This document shows, piece after piece, positions 44,415 to 57,500 of a DNA stretch of 64,000 bases. The position numbers and the translations under genes are program-made. The notes under the pieces were generated by a model, which did not search any database, was not told where the DNA came from, and worked only from the letters and a program-made list of their open reading frames with translations. How positions within the stretch are numbered: position 1 is the first letter of the stretch; the number at the start of each line of letters is the position of its first letter. Location of the stretch: NCBI GenBank assembly GCA_029851415.1, contig CM056742.1:158973121-159037120 (forward strand). Reading direction: 5' to 3'. Source of the stretch: Eretmocerus hayati (Eukaryota > Arthropoda > Insecta > Hymenoptera > Aphelinidae).

Positions 44415-47400
44415 ATGGAGGTTTTGGATCCAAGCATCACCAAAGATGACCAGCCACTCTGCCTAAACGATTCACTACAAAAGGGTCAGTGTTCCATTAT
44501 TCTCTCACGCCCCATTTATGATTACGATTTGCTTAGAGTCCCTGACCCACACACACCAACTGCCAAATATGCTGTCTGATGCTGTCATCTCAGCTGTCAT
44601 TCGCACGCGCGTGTGTTTACATTTTCGTCGATGCGAAATGCGAAAACCCATATATACCTATCACTAATGGCATCAGTCTGCATGGCGCCTTCATTTCGCG
44701 CATCATCAAAACACAATGCCGTCTGCTCTGCTTGGAGTGGAGCAGTCTGTTTTTGCTCCAAATCTAATATAGTTTCAACAATAAGTCAATTTATTTTATC
44801 GTTAGCTTGTCATCTTGCGAAAACTATTATAACACAAAGATGAAGATATGAACGATGAGGTGTCTGTGATCCTTTCGTCGAACGATGAGGCGTTCCACCA
44901 TGGAATAACGGCTGTTGCGATATGGTGCTGACACGCGATAGTCATACACTTTTTAGATTTTAGTTTTGGGTATTATTGAGCAGTTTTTCAATTGTCCAGT
45001 ACAACATTGTCATTGGCAGTAAATTGGGGGGCGTAAATCGGAAGAGACACGTGAATTTTTTTGAATCACTGTATATACAAGACAATGTCAATTAATATGA
45101 GAAAAAAACTAAGTTAAGAATAATAATGCTATGTACCTTATGAATCTACCAACGTAGAAATTGCCTCGTCTGTAATGGCTGAAAATTTGCAGTTGATTGA
45201 TTTTAATTGCTAATCACTTTGTTCGAGGAACTCGTTCGGGCAGCAACTTTGATTTTGTCATTTCCTACGAGACGATAATCGTGACGTGACTAGGAAGTAA
45301 AACTTTTTTCCAACACACAGATAAGTTTAGCATGTACATTTCAAATAACAGATAATGAAGTAATGAAATGATCGACAGAATGATGACCTTATCACTCTCA
45401 TTATTTCGATCAAATCTTTTTCTTTGTTCAAATTTAACGATGATCCTAAACAATTCCTGCAGAGATGATTTGAAAGCTGAATTACGATGAACTCACGACG
45501 CAAAACATAAAACAAAACATCATGGGATTGTACACACTTGAACAATTATTTGTCTTAACATTCGTATATTGTGTAAGGTTCAGCAAGCCTTAAAACTTAG
45601 CACTTTAAAAACTCTCTATCTCAATTCCAAGATTTTTGAACAAGTCTCTCTTGAATGAGACAATCATGCATGTATAAAGATTTTGATCACCTGATGAAAT
45701 ATAGGTGACTTTCTGGAGTCCTGTAAGACATTTCTTTGACATAAAGAAAATTGTTGAGTGAAGGGAAATGGATCATTTTTAGAAAAATGATGAGACTGTG
45801 AAAGATCCATTGGAATTACACACTTTCTACACCAATGTCTTCATGGAACCAACGCTCTCTCTTGCATCATTAATCAGGAACAAATTCATTGATGTGTTTC
45901 AATATTTTTCATAATCTTTCCACAGCTCATTCCTCAGGAACTCAGTATCCAGTGTCAGACACCAAATCATGCATCAAATCAAGACAGATTTTTGGTTTTA
46001 TGGGTTTTCTTGGTTTTGCCCTTGTTTATGCAATGCGAGTGAATCTTTCTATAGCAATTGTATCTATGGTGAACCAATCAACTATTCCACCTACAGACAA
46101 TGAGAGCGATATTGATGTGTGTCCTCAGACTTCATTTATCAACACAACTGTTCCAGTATGTAGTAATCTGCCAAACATCAAACAATCGTAAACAATACCA
46201 CTAATGTTCTCTAACTGCTTCCAGACCAATGGTGAATTTGATTGGGATGACAAAACCCAAGGAATTATCCTCGGTGCATTCTTTCTGGGATATGTCATGA
46301 CCAATGTGCCAGGAGGAAGAATTGCAGAAAAAAAAGGAGGAAAGTTGGTTTATGGACTAGGAGTTTTGTTTACCGCAATTTTAACAGTCATTAGTCCATT
46401 TGCAGCATATTGGGGCTTATATCCGTTTTTAATTATTCGCATTGCAGAAGGTTTCACAGAGGTAAAACGAATTGTCATCATATAAATTATTCATAAAGAC
46501 TTCTGGTCCTAATCCAACGTTTTTATGACTCAGGGAGTCACATTTCCTGCTATGCACAGTATGCTGGCACACTGGGTTCCACCACTGGAAAGAAGCAAAT
46601 TTGCAGCCCTAGTTTATGCAGGTGTGTACTAGCACCTTAATCACTTGTGGATCTCTTCAGAGTGATATAATTCTGAAAAAATGTTCACAGGCTCAAATTT
46701 TGGCACTGTCATATCGTTGCCTTTAGCAGGCTGGCTCTGCTCTCTAGAATTATGGCATGGATGGCCACTCTCATTCTATCTATTTGGTGGTCTTGGTATT
46801 GTTTGGTATGTGTTCTGGCTATTATTTGTTTTTGATACACCTGCCAAACACCCTAGAATTGATCCTCAAGAGAGAGCTTACATAGAGTCTCTAGTGGAAC
46901 CAAAGGATGGCGTGAGTACAAGTCTTACCTAATCATCTGCCTTTCCTGTAGAAATTATACAGCATTCAACACCAAGTATATTTATTTTCAGAGTAACTCA
47001 AGTGTACCATGGCTATCAATTTTCACTTGTTTGCCAATGTGGGCAATATTGATAACACAAGCAGGCCAGAGTTGGGCATTTTATACCTTACTCACAGAAT
47101 TGCCAACTTATATGAATAAAGTATTACATTCCGACGTACAAAATGATGCGTTTTTATCGGCTCTGCCGTATCTGACAGCATGGATAGTGGGCCTGGTGAT
47201 ATCCAGCTTTGCTGATGCCTTATTAGCAAAAAATTACATTTCTCCTCTGACATCTTTTAAATTGTGGAACACAATAGCTTCCCTGGGACCCAGTCTTAGT
47301 TTTTTGGGTGCTGTCTGGGCTGGATGTGATCAGTTCACAGTGATGATGATGCTGTCTGGATTAGGTTCTTTGTATGGTGCTGTATATGCCGGAAATCAAA

Positions 47401-47733
47401 TGAACCATATTGCTCTTGCACCACGGTATGCAGGAACAATGTACGGTATCACAAATGCCGCAGCTAATGCTTGTGGCTTCCTAGCCCCTTATGTCATTGG
47501 TCAAATAGTGGATGGACATGTAAGTGTTGCTTTCTCTTCACCAGTCATTCTTATATGAGACTATCGCAGTTTTAGGGAAGGGAATAACTAATTCCAAACA
47601 TTTTAATATGCAGGAAACCTTGGCTCGTTGGCATACAGTATTCTTCATGGGTGCAGCCATTAACATGGGTGCAAACTGTTTCTACTTACTATTTGCATCG
47701 GCCACGGAGCAGCCTTGGAGCAGAGACAGTTGA
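44415..47733 (+). CDS. SLC17-family organic/inorganic anion transporter (sialin/VGLUT/phosphate cotransporter type)
   Basis: Seven exons: 44415-44484, 45926-46155, 46225-46461, 46534-46621, 46691-46911, 46992-47519, 47614-47733. All junctions are GT-AG and the phases close to a 497-residue protein. It is a 12-helix major facilitator. Signatures are [15 protein letters not shown] in TM1, [53 protein letters not shown] and HWVPPLERS, all typical of SLC17. The first outer loop has NQST and NTT glycosylation sequons, and the C-terminus is short and hydrophilic. The substrate (sialic acid, glutamate, phosphate) cannot be told from sequence. The start ATG has a good context (GCAGCCATGG). The gene is convergent with CIP2A. 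Confidence 0.92.
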
Positions 47734-49520
47734 TTACAAATAGTGTCTCAGGCTAATGAGACGATCTATGTGATGAATGGCATGCCAATGGATCACCTTG
47801 CTCGAAACTCATTTTAGTAGAAATTTATTTAACATAGGTTTTGTAGCAATTTACAAAAGCAATACTATATTATTTTTATACTTATTTCAATTCAATTGAA
47901 AAATACTGCATCTACTCTACTTTTAAGAGAGTTTGGTGCAAATATTGATTAAGTTTGTTAATTTAATTGGTATTTTCTTGTTTGATCGAATTGTTCATCA
48001 AACCGTGATAACTCAAAGAGATTTTTAGACTTTATTCAATCTGATGCAAGTGCCGACAATATTCCACACACATTTTTGTTGCATCGATTTTGATCAACAA
48101 TGTGTGAATCTCAAAATATTCACTTTCATGCGGAGTGCTAGATACTCATTAATTCTTGTGATGCTTATCAGATCGTGAACTTGCTTGAAAACCATCCTCA
48201 GCAAGTGACTCATCAGAGCATGGAGTCCATAATATATCATGTTTGTATATTATAATGTTTGAAAATTTTGAATCTCCAAAGACTTGGCTCAGGTTTCTGA
48301 AATCAAAAGTTGAGCTTTTGTAATCGGAGAAGTTGAATTGAATATATCCGTGCTCACGTTGAGCTCTAAAACACAGATCCTGGAAGAATCACGCACAGTT
48401 ATCTCATGATGGCCATCGACAAAATCCAAGTACTCATCTTTGAAACATGAGTTTTCAAGATAAATCTTCGAATTTTTTCCATAGCCGTCATTTTGATCTC
48501 TACTTATGGAGTAATATCCTAGAATACAATTTGTGTGGACATGTGAATCAAACAAGGGACTAGTTGAGATCGCCGGTCAATCAAATGATGCTAATGTGTG
48601 ATGAAAGGAATTGAAATATGGTCAGAAAATTGCTGTAGTCAATCATCAAACGATTGCGTATTAATTGTTATTGAGTGTGGCTTACTATTTTCTGGATAAG
48701 AGAAGCCGATATGTGGTTGATGATACTATATATAGATAAGTCTTGCTGGAACAAGATAGGGTAAAAGAAAATAATTAGAACCGTTCAAGCGTCTATATAT
48801 TACGCGAATTTGTTGATATAGCATTTTATGAACATCTCACATATCAGATTTGAACTTTCTGGATGACTGTGGCACCTGGACTGTGGTAAACTGGAGCAAC
48901 GTTAAAGAGAAATTGTAAAGATTTGTTGGAGACAAAGAGAAATATATATTAGTTTTGCTCAACTGCATAAGGTATTCTTATATCAATGAAAGATGTAGCA
49001 GTATATGGACGTCTTCCCTAGACCTTGCATTTACAAAAACTTCTCTGTGCCCACACTGTAATTTTAGAAACTGAATTCACAAAACTCGCAACTTCTGCAG
49101 AAAGCCTTTTGTACTTGAAAGAAATATAGGCTTTGACAATTATCAAATGTAGCGTGATGTGATTGTTGCTACCAACCCTATTAATTTTCTCAAGAGATTT
49201 TAAATAATAACTTTTCTTCTAACAGATTTTTGGATCGAATTTGTTTGTAAAATCCTTGACAGAATCAGTTGCGTTCCAAAAGCAAGTAGTTGACTAAATT
49301 ACTATGATATTGGTTGTCCTACAGTACTCGTTATTGTACATCAAATAAGCATAATCTGGAAAGTGTTCCAAGTGAATCGTGACAAAGATTGATGTGATCA
49401 ACATAACTATATTTACATCTTATTTGTAAAATTTGCATATCAAATACATGTAAATTGTTATAAAGTCATAACGACGATGAACGCGTGTAAAATAAAAATT
49501 AAATGGACCTGATCAAAATT
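47734..49520. other. Convergent intergenic region / 3' UTRs
   Basis: AT-rich sequence between the stop codons of the SLC17 gene (+) and CIP2A (-). An AATAAA on + occurs near 49488. I see no gene; the 48289-48555 frame on - is unrecognised. Confidence 0.5.
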
Positions 49521-52500
49521 CTAAATATCTGAATGCATTTCCTTTTTTGCGGTCAGCTCAAAGATCATGTCCCTCATTCTACTCAAACCATGCAGTTCAT
49601 TTTGCAACTTTTGCACGGACTCTTCTTTTGACGCTATGGTTTTTTGATACTCGTGACACAACTGAGCTTGCTGTTTTATCTCTTGGTTTAATGCCACCAA
49701 ATCCTTCTGGTATGAGGTGATCTCTCGATTTTTCTCCTCAATGGTCTAAAAAGACAATCAAACAGAATTGAGTTGGGGTAATAATCATGAAATGTGCATA
49801 CTTGTTGGCCGAAAAACTGCAAAGTACCTGATCTTTCTTATTAGCAGATTCTTGCATCTTATGCAACAATTTTTTCATTTCTTGCAGTTCATTGGCCAGT
49901 CCTAGTGATTTAGACTGTGACTTTTCAAGTTTACTTTTCAAAACAGATATTTCTTCATTTTGATTCTGAAGCTCTTTTATTCGCGCCGAATATATGTTGA
50001 TTTGACTCTCTTTCTCCATAACGATCTTCTTCAACCCACTTATTTCCTGAGTGAACATAGCAAGTAAATTTAATTGAAAACTGTGAAAGAAAGGTTGTTG
50101 ATAATGAAGCAAAAATACCTGTATTTGAGCACTGTGAGTTTTTTTGGTTTTTTCTTCTGTCTCTTGCAATTTCTTTGTGAGGGCGAGTTTTTCATTCTGC
50201 ATACCCTCTAGGCATTGTTGATTATTAAACAAGACTTGATGCAATTGACTAGACTGAGCAGTCATTTGAGCTAGCCGATGCTGAAGTTTGGTCGAGTGAT
50301 TTGTTGCTGCTTCTAAACTAGCTTGCATAGTTCTTTCAGCATGACTCATGGCTGCCATCTATTGGAAATGCCAGCTTTACTTGGTTATTGAATTAAATAC
50401 AACTCAGAAAAAATACGAGGTTTGCGAAGGAATCAATCCGTAGGCGTTAGATCAGTATCAAAATGAAAAACGTTTTCGGGTAAAATGATGTAAGATATGG
50501 TCATACGCTCAAATTTTCCAAAAAATTCATACCTTGTACTCGTACAATTCCATAATCGCCGAAGTTGATACATCAGCTAGCTGGTTCTTATCATAAGCAC
50601 TTTGAAGTTTCAGCAAGAAAGAATCAAGCCTGTCCTCTTGTGGTTTAGTAAACAAAGGCAAAGAATCAAAACTGTGGGCTAACATTGCTTCATCAGGTAC
50701 TTTGTTGAAATTTGTTTTCTCCTGGACCAAGACCAATGGTTCCAGACTCGTCATACCGCGAGCAACTGCGGAAATACTATTGGGAAGTATATTATTTATC
50801 TTGTTCACAAATAAATTATGAAATGACCGTATATGGAGCTATTTCATGTTCGGAATTGTGTAGGACAGCATTTTGCACTAATTTTGGCGAATTTTAGATT
50901 TGAGGACTCTCAACTTTTTGATGTTTGAGGCCGAACAATATTCCACAGGTGTTCAAAGAAAGATAATTTTTTCAGTTAGAAGGATATTGTATGCCATACC
51001 GACTATAGCGAATCAACTGTCCCCAAAAAATTGAGACACTCACCATTCCTGAGGAAATCCCACTGTTGAAGTTAATTGTAGAACTTTTTGCTTGACGTCG
51101 GTATCACCGGTAAATAACGCCGTGGCCAAAATCATTTGCAACTGTTTTCGCTGCAATAGCTCGGTATACAATGTCAGCCAATGGGTATTATTTGCAGCTA
51201 AGTCAGCTACCAATGCTAATGCGTGAACATAGAAATCTGTTGATGGGTCCTACAAGTTAACATTAATCAGTCAGTTTCAAATATTTTATGCTTGTAACGT
51301 ACTATGACTGGTGAAATATGACTCATATTCTTACATTGAAGAGATTCCTTGATTTTTCTAATAATCCTGAGTCATTACCACAATCAAGTAATGCTCTCAT
51401 CAAAAGCCGCATCTTCGCCACTGAGAAAACTTCTAAAACCCTAGTTCTAATGGCTGGTGTCTTGATCAATTCATGGAACAGTTTCATGAGTTCCGTCAAA
51501 TTTTTTTCAGTCTCAATCGAATTTTTTGAAAAACTTCCATCCATCTCATCATCCTCCTTAATTATTAGTGTCAACACCGAAAGGTCGAGTTCTTCTAATA
51601 CTTCTGCATTATTTTTTGTCCGTTTAGAATCAATAATTATTGTTCTAATGAGAGCTAACGCTTTTGAGCCAACCTGGAAATTTTAAGAACGAAAATAATT
51701 TGAAAATCCACTTTTTGGATATAATGTAAAGTCTAAGATAGTAACTTACATATTCAATCGGGACCCATGATACCGCGTTTTTAACTATTAATGGATAAAG
51801 AGTAATGAGATCTGTTGCTCTCAACTTCATCAAAGATGCCAAAAATTCCATGACAAGTCTTGCACATTCCCGATTAGATACATCTTTCAAAGTTCTTAAC
51901 ACATCTTGAACACCACTTGAGTACCTGAGTAAAAAAAATTTATTCATTAGTGATAGTATTCTGGGTTAAAATAATGCACTTCAAACCAGTTGGAAATATG
52001 GATGAAGTTAATCTTTTCATTTTCAATCAAAGCAGGTCTAGATTCTTTTTTCTCTGAATTCTCAACCAATCCATACAAACAAAGAGGCACATTACGTTAT
52101 TTAATTACTCACTTGGGATAATTGAGAATGACTGTTTTGAAGCGCTCATTCTGTCTAATGTCATCAAAAAAATCTACTATATGTCGGAGTAAGAGGATGT
52201 CTTCTTTCTTCAAACTTGGAATGATATTACTAAAAGTAACATCAACCACATCAATAATGTTGGAGTCTAAGATGTCCGTATTTGTTTGTTCTAGTATGAT
52301 GAGTAATTTGCAACACTGCACTCTTATACTTGTGTTATGCTGCCTAGTTCTTACAACACTTTGTAGGAAAGTTTTTGTGTTCACGGTTCTCATCAAAACA
52401 TAAACGGCAGGCAAGTTCTTATAACAGAGATTGACTAGTACTCCTAGGGATAGAGTTATAACTTCCTCCTCATTGGATTGTGTTACCCATTGGGACAAAG

Positions 52501-53170
52501 TTGATATTAAGTAGGGTAGGTGAGCTTCTTGCCATGAGATTTTTATTCCATAAGTCAGCTCTTGCAATAATTTGAGTGCTCTCACTTTCTTCTCAGATGT
52601 TAAGTTGGCCTGTAAATGAAAGTACCATGGCGGGCTTTATATAAAAATCAATTTCTCCATGAAAAAGCATAAAATGGAAAAATCAATGTGAGATTTGTTA
52701 ATGATAGATATCGGGTGAAAAAAAACAACTGATGCATAACTCACTCTCACCTCTAATAATTTAGTCAAGATTGGGGCAAATTTGAATGTGTGAATTAGAG
52801 CATGTCTTGCAGCAGCACTCTTACAAGCAGCTTGTAAAACGTCAACTGCACTCCACATAAGATTAGACCGTGATCCTGAGTTGCTCATGAGCTCATGTAG
52901 TGCAACATAGAATAGTGCTGCCACATTAGTGCCAGGATCAAAGATACTGAGATCAAGAGATGCACTTATAGCCTGTAATAATGAAAATTATTGAGTTGTG
53001 TGATTAAAATTGGCTCATTAATATTCTGGATGTAAACATACCCCAAGATTCCTTTGTATAACAGATGAGGTTGCTTCTGTGGGATGTTTCACATATTCAG
53101 AAGCAACTGAGACAAATGCTCGCAAACTTTGGTACTTCTCCATTTCAGGACATGAACTTTGAAAACTCAT
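49521..53170 (-). CDS. CIP2A: CIP2A homologue (armadillo-repeat and coiled-coil PP2A inhibitor)
   Basis: Ten exons: 53170-53042, 52972-52751, 52609-52113, 51924-51750, 51673-51335, 51249-51044, 50776-50533, 50358-50119, 50046-49828, 49745-49521. All junctions are GT-AG and the total is 2496 nt, giving 831 residues (human CIP2A has 905). Residues 1 to about 604 are helical armadillo-like. LKLLQELTYGIKI and EVITLSLGVLVNLCYKNLPA align in my memory with the human LLQKLTYNVKI and LGLLANLCRHNLS regions. Residues about 605-831 are a continuous coiled coil rich in Gln, Glu and Lys (for example MQNEKLALTKKLQETEEK). In vertebrates CIP2A binds B56-PP2A and TopBP1 and protects broken chromosomes in mitosis; the same role here is inference. 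It is divergent from the CLIP gene. Confidence 0.9.
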
Positions 53171-54548
53171 CTCGACGATTGCATTACAACATTAAGAGTG
53201 ACAATCTTGAATATGGCATGCACCACAGACAAAGAAAACAGATCACAGATCACCAAGTTCAAGAACGTACACAAATCAAATTCACTTCATCGTTTGGAGA
53301 GAGTTCAGCTCGGAGTTCACTAAGCCACGAGCACACTAAAATTTTGTTGATCAAGGGTGAATACGAGAAGAAACCGACTTGATTTTCCGATTTTTCCAGC
53401 CCACAGCCCCTTGAACTGCCTTGAACGACACGATCCAGCGCGTTTTGTTGCGATATTCTTGGTTCGTTAAAATTATGCAGCCGTCATTTTTAAATGCCCT
53501 CGCAATTTTGAAAAGAGCCAATCAGCATTCTGTATTCACGACGATGAGGGCGCCACTGTACTTTATTATGGCGTCTTCTGCTCGACACGGACACGCATAC
53601 AAACGTCACTACAGAAAACATGCAATGAGATCGAGAAACCCGAGATTCTCTAACGGAGTACAAGTGCAAGTGCAAACAAAACGACGATGACCTACTGACT
53701 TGCAGCTGCAGTCTTTCATTGTGTACTGTGATAACAGTGATTCAGTGCTTCTTGTCATCGTGATAACGTGTTCTACTGTGCGCGAGTTGCGTGCGAGCTG
53801 TTTATCCACGCGTTTTACATTGCACCCAACAAACAAACATAACCCTTTCGATACACATTTTTAAAAAACGGTCCGTTTTAAGAATTATCTATTTTTATGA
53901 GTTGAGCGCCTTTCGTCGACCCTTCACCCTTTCTCCTTCAAGTATGCTTCATTATAAGACATATCCATTGACTCTTCCTCTTGCCTATCTGCGAAATTGC
54001 TATGCTATTAATAGTCAAGCAAAGATTTGTATTAATTAGAGTGAACTAATGAGATCAGCAACTTAGATCATTTAGATGTGATGCTCTTGGAGTCATAATT
54101 TTCAGCTACTGCTGCTTCTTTTCCCTTTTTTTTACCTGTCAATCAGTGTTACTTGGAAAACACATGTAGTTTGTTTCTTCTCGATTCCAATTGATACCTA
54201 CAGTGTGAAGTATGATCAGTGATCTTTCAAGTATCTCATAACACATGTCATACACACCCGCATATTGAATTCTATATGCTGAATTCAAAAAGAATGCAGT
54301 ACTATGAAGAAAATAATCCCTCCTTGCTCAGTGATTCGCCAGTGTTTCTTGATGGAAGGATTACAGAATTTGAATAGTGATCAAAGTGAATTGGATAGAG
54401 CAATGCATTCTTGCACCATCATGAGATGAAAATCATGACTGTTTATGTGTATCCTTTCAACAGAAAAAGAGTGCAGAAGTACATCCATTCAGTCCTTGTT
54501 TCAAGTGCAATAATACACAAGCAATAAGTGAATCGAATAGTGCCCAAC
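53171..54548. promoter_or_regulatory. Bidirectional interval between CIP2A and CLIP
   Basis: The start codons of the two divergent genes are 1.38 kb apart. GC-richer sequence at about 53.4-53.85 kb may hold the promoters. An acceptor-like TTTCAACAG ends at 54462, 86 bases before the CLIP ATG, suggesting that the CLIP start exon follows an upstream non-coding exon. The open frame 53421-53690 is probably incidental. Confidence 0.4.
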
Positions 54549-57500
54549 ATGGCAGAGCAAAAACCTTCTGGGATAAGGCCTCCATCCAAAATAGGACGAC
54601 CAACTTGCACAGTAGCGCCCAAACCAGCCATACCTCCATCACCAGGATCTATAAGTGAGTTTTTACCTATGAAAACTTTGATGGGCTTTAAATAAGTGCA
54701 ATGAATACATAATACTTTTAAATATATCACTAAAACACTCATTAAATCTCAATGAACAACATTCAAATGTTCATAATTCGTGCAGTTGATCTCCATCTAC
54801 TTTTATTTATTTATCAATCGAGTCACTCTATCAAATTACAGTAACTTGCAGTAAACAATGTCATTTAAATTTGGAGATATTTAGAGATTTTAGTACGCAC
54901 ATTCAGGATTCCAAATCATTATTTGACATTCACAGTCTTTTTCTTCAGTAATAAGTATTACACATCCTAAAACTTTTGTGAAATAAATTTGGATTTTCCT
55001 ATAGAAAAACAACTGGAGTTTATACTGATTTAATAGTGAAAAAAGCTTGGTGCTTTTTGTCAGTGCTTTTTTAGAGTAGAAGATTGTAATCTGTTCATTT
55101 GGAATAATTTGTTGAGTAATAGCACGGTAAGTAACGAATAGTCATTCATTATTTATGGTACTATTTAAGGTTTTGTGGATGAGGAAATGTTTCAATACAG
55201 AAACTCTATGTGACTATTGACAGCGATCTGGAATCAAAAGCTTCTAAGATGAATTGATTATTTTTCCAAATAGCTTGAAGAAAGATTATAATATAGCATT
55301 CATCATCATGGGAACTCTAAAAAATATGGGCAATGAAAAATCATTGAGATTCAGTTGATTACTTTCTGTTCATATCAATTGAACCATTTCATTGTATCAT
55401 TATCTAAAATTCGTGGGTAATAAGAGACCGAAAAATTAATCAAAGTTCATTAAATTTTGAATACTTGCATCTCAAAGTAGAACCCTTGAGTCTAATTGAA
55501 GTAAGGCCAAATTAGTAATTGATCTATTTATATATCCAGATTACCCGCACCGAAAAAGTTACTCTCATCCGGTCCATCATCAATCTCAAGCCTGAGGCTC
55601 ATGATTCAATTCCATAATTCACATTAAACAAAGTTCACTTCAGATGAAAAAATTTCAGTGAAAAGAAGTTGAAGGGAGACTTGGAGAAAAATTCCAGACG
55701 AGACCATTACGCGTGATCCGAAAGTCTTGTCTGGCCAGTCCCTGGCTGTTACTACTGGCCAAAATCTCTCATTGATGCGCTGAGGCATAAGTTTGAACTC
55801 ACAATCGTATGAAACCTATTCAAAATCACCAAGAGTGAATGCGGAAGTCGATCCAATCAATCTCTTTAACACACACGTAATATCTTCTCATCTCCCATCA
55901 CCTCATCAATATATCCATGAGAATATACTACGTGTGTACATCACCTCCAATCTCCGTCTATCATAATTGCATTCATATAAACGTGCGCAAGTCTGCCAAG
56001 TATTATAACACTCTCAGTATATCGGTTAGTCGGTGCACACCCAATCGTCCAATCATTCGCACTAAGTATGGATTGAACAAATTATAGACACGCAGCGTAA
56101 TAAGTAGCGGGCGGCGATCACTACGATCTTCCAATTCTCATGAATATACAAAAAGAAGCTGCACCAGAGATCTCATAAATACATATCTCCTATGTATTGC
56201 ATAAAATGTACGTCATACGACGATGCACCTTTTTGCATTTAGTCTACAAATTTAAGCGCCGGTGTACCGCCCTGATAATGAATATCTATACTTCTCGTCT
56301 TTATCGCCTTCAATCGACGCCTTAAGACGATACTCGATGTCAACGCGGAAATTGGTTTTATTGGCCGATCTTCATCTTTGGAAGGCAAAGGCTCTATACA
56401 ATGCAAGTTACATTTACAATCTCTTTGCGCGCGCCCACCTTTATCGCATATATCCCTGTGAAGATCGCATGGTTCAGTTTAGTTGGTTTGGTTTTCTGGT
56501 GATGATGCTCGTCGTCGTCGTCGTCGTTTAAAACGCCCACCTTTGAGACGCCCCGCCACCACCACCGCGTGGGTCCCTTCTTTACGATCAGACTCACCTC
56601 GCGAGTAGATCGCGTGCTCTTATGATTGAAAGGAAGAGCCCGTAAGTCGTGTTTGAGACGTATCGCGCAGCGTATCTCTAGCTTTTGAGAGATTACTTTT
56701 CTACTGAGGTTTTTCGTCTAGTGTTGCGTTACTTTGGTAAATTTGTGCTGATAGAAGATTTTAATTTTGCTGATTGTGCTTGACGCCCATGTAAGCTCTA
56801 CTCACCCTCTTTCATCTGAGTGAATTTTTTTTTGTTTCTGAGATATATTGTTTTGGTTAATGCTTAATCTTTCCAGTTGTGTGATAATGGTATACGGCCC
56901 ATTTCATCGCATTACTCACATATTTGAATCTCGTAATACGCCACTGATTTGACGACATTTCTCATTGATTTCATGAAGAAGAGTTGAGACCAATTAGAGA
57001 TAACTGCTCTAAAACCATAACTTCGAGTTTGATCTTGATTCATTCAATTCAATACAATTGCTGAGATTTTGCAGATGCAAATATCACATTTACTCAAAAA
57101 TGGTAGAAAAAATTCGTGAAATATTATCAGCGTCTGAAGATCACGTATTTGTATTATGGCGACTTTATTTTGGATATTGAGGTAGAGGTCAGTTTTTCGA
57201 ACTTTTGGAGCTTAGGCAAATTGAGGTTTACCTTACAGATTACGTGTTCCATTGTATAATCCGACAAATAACATGTGGGCAAAGTATAATGGATCTTCTT
57301 TTATGCTTGGATAACTGATTATACTCGACTGATTAGATTTTTCTATGGTTTCAACATTTGGAAATCTTCCAATCGAAAAAATTTTGATTCGAAGTCAAAT
57401 TTTTGAGAAGCGTTTTGAAATTTCGATGCGTGCAATTCAAAAAGTAAAAGTTGAATTCAGTGTAACGTCTACCTCCCGTTGGGAAGCAATCAAAATTTAA

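Noticed and set aside
53421..53690. Small gene between CIP2A and CLIP
   Set aside because: Low-similarity basic frame in a promoter region, no domain, probably chance in GC-richer sequence.
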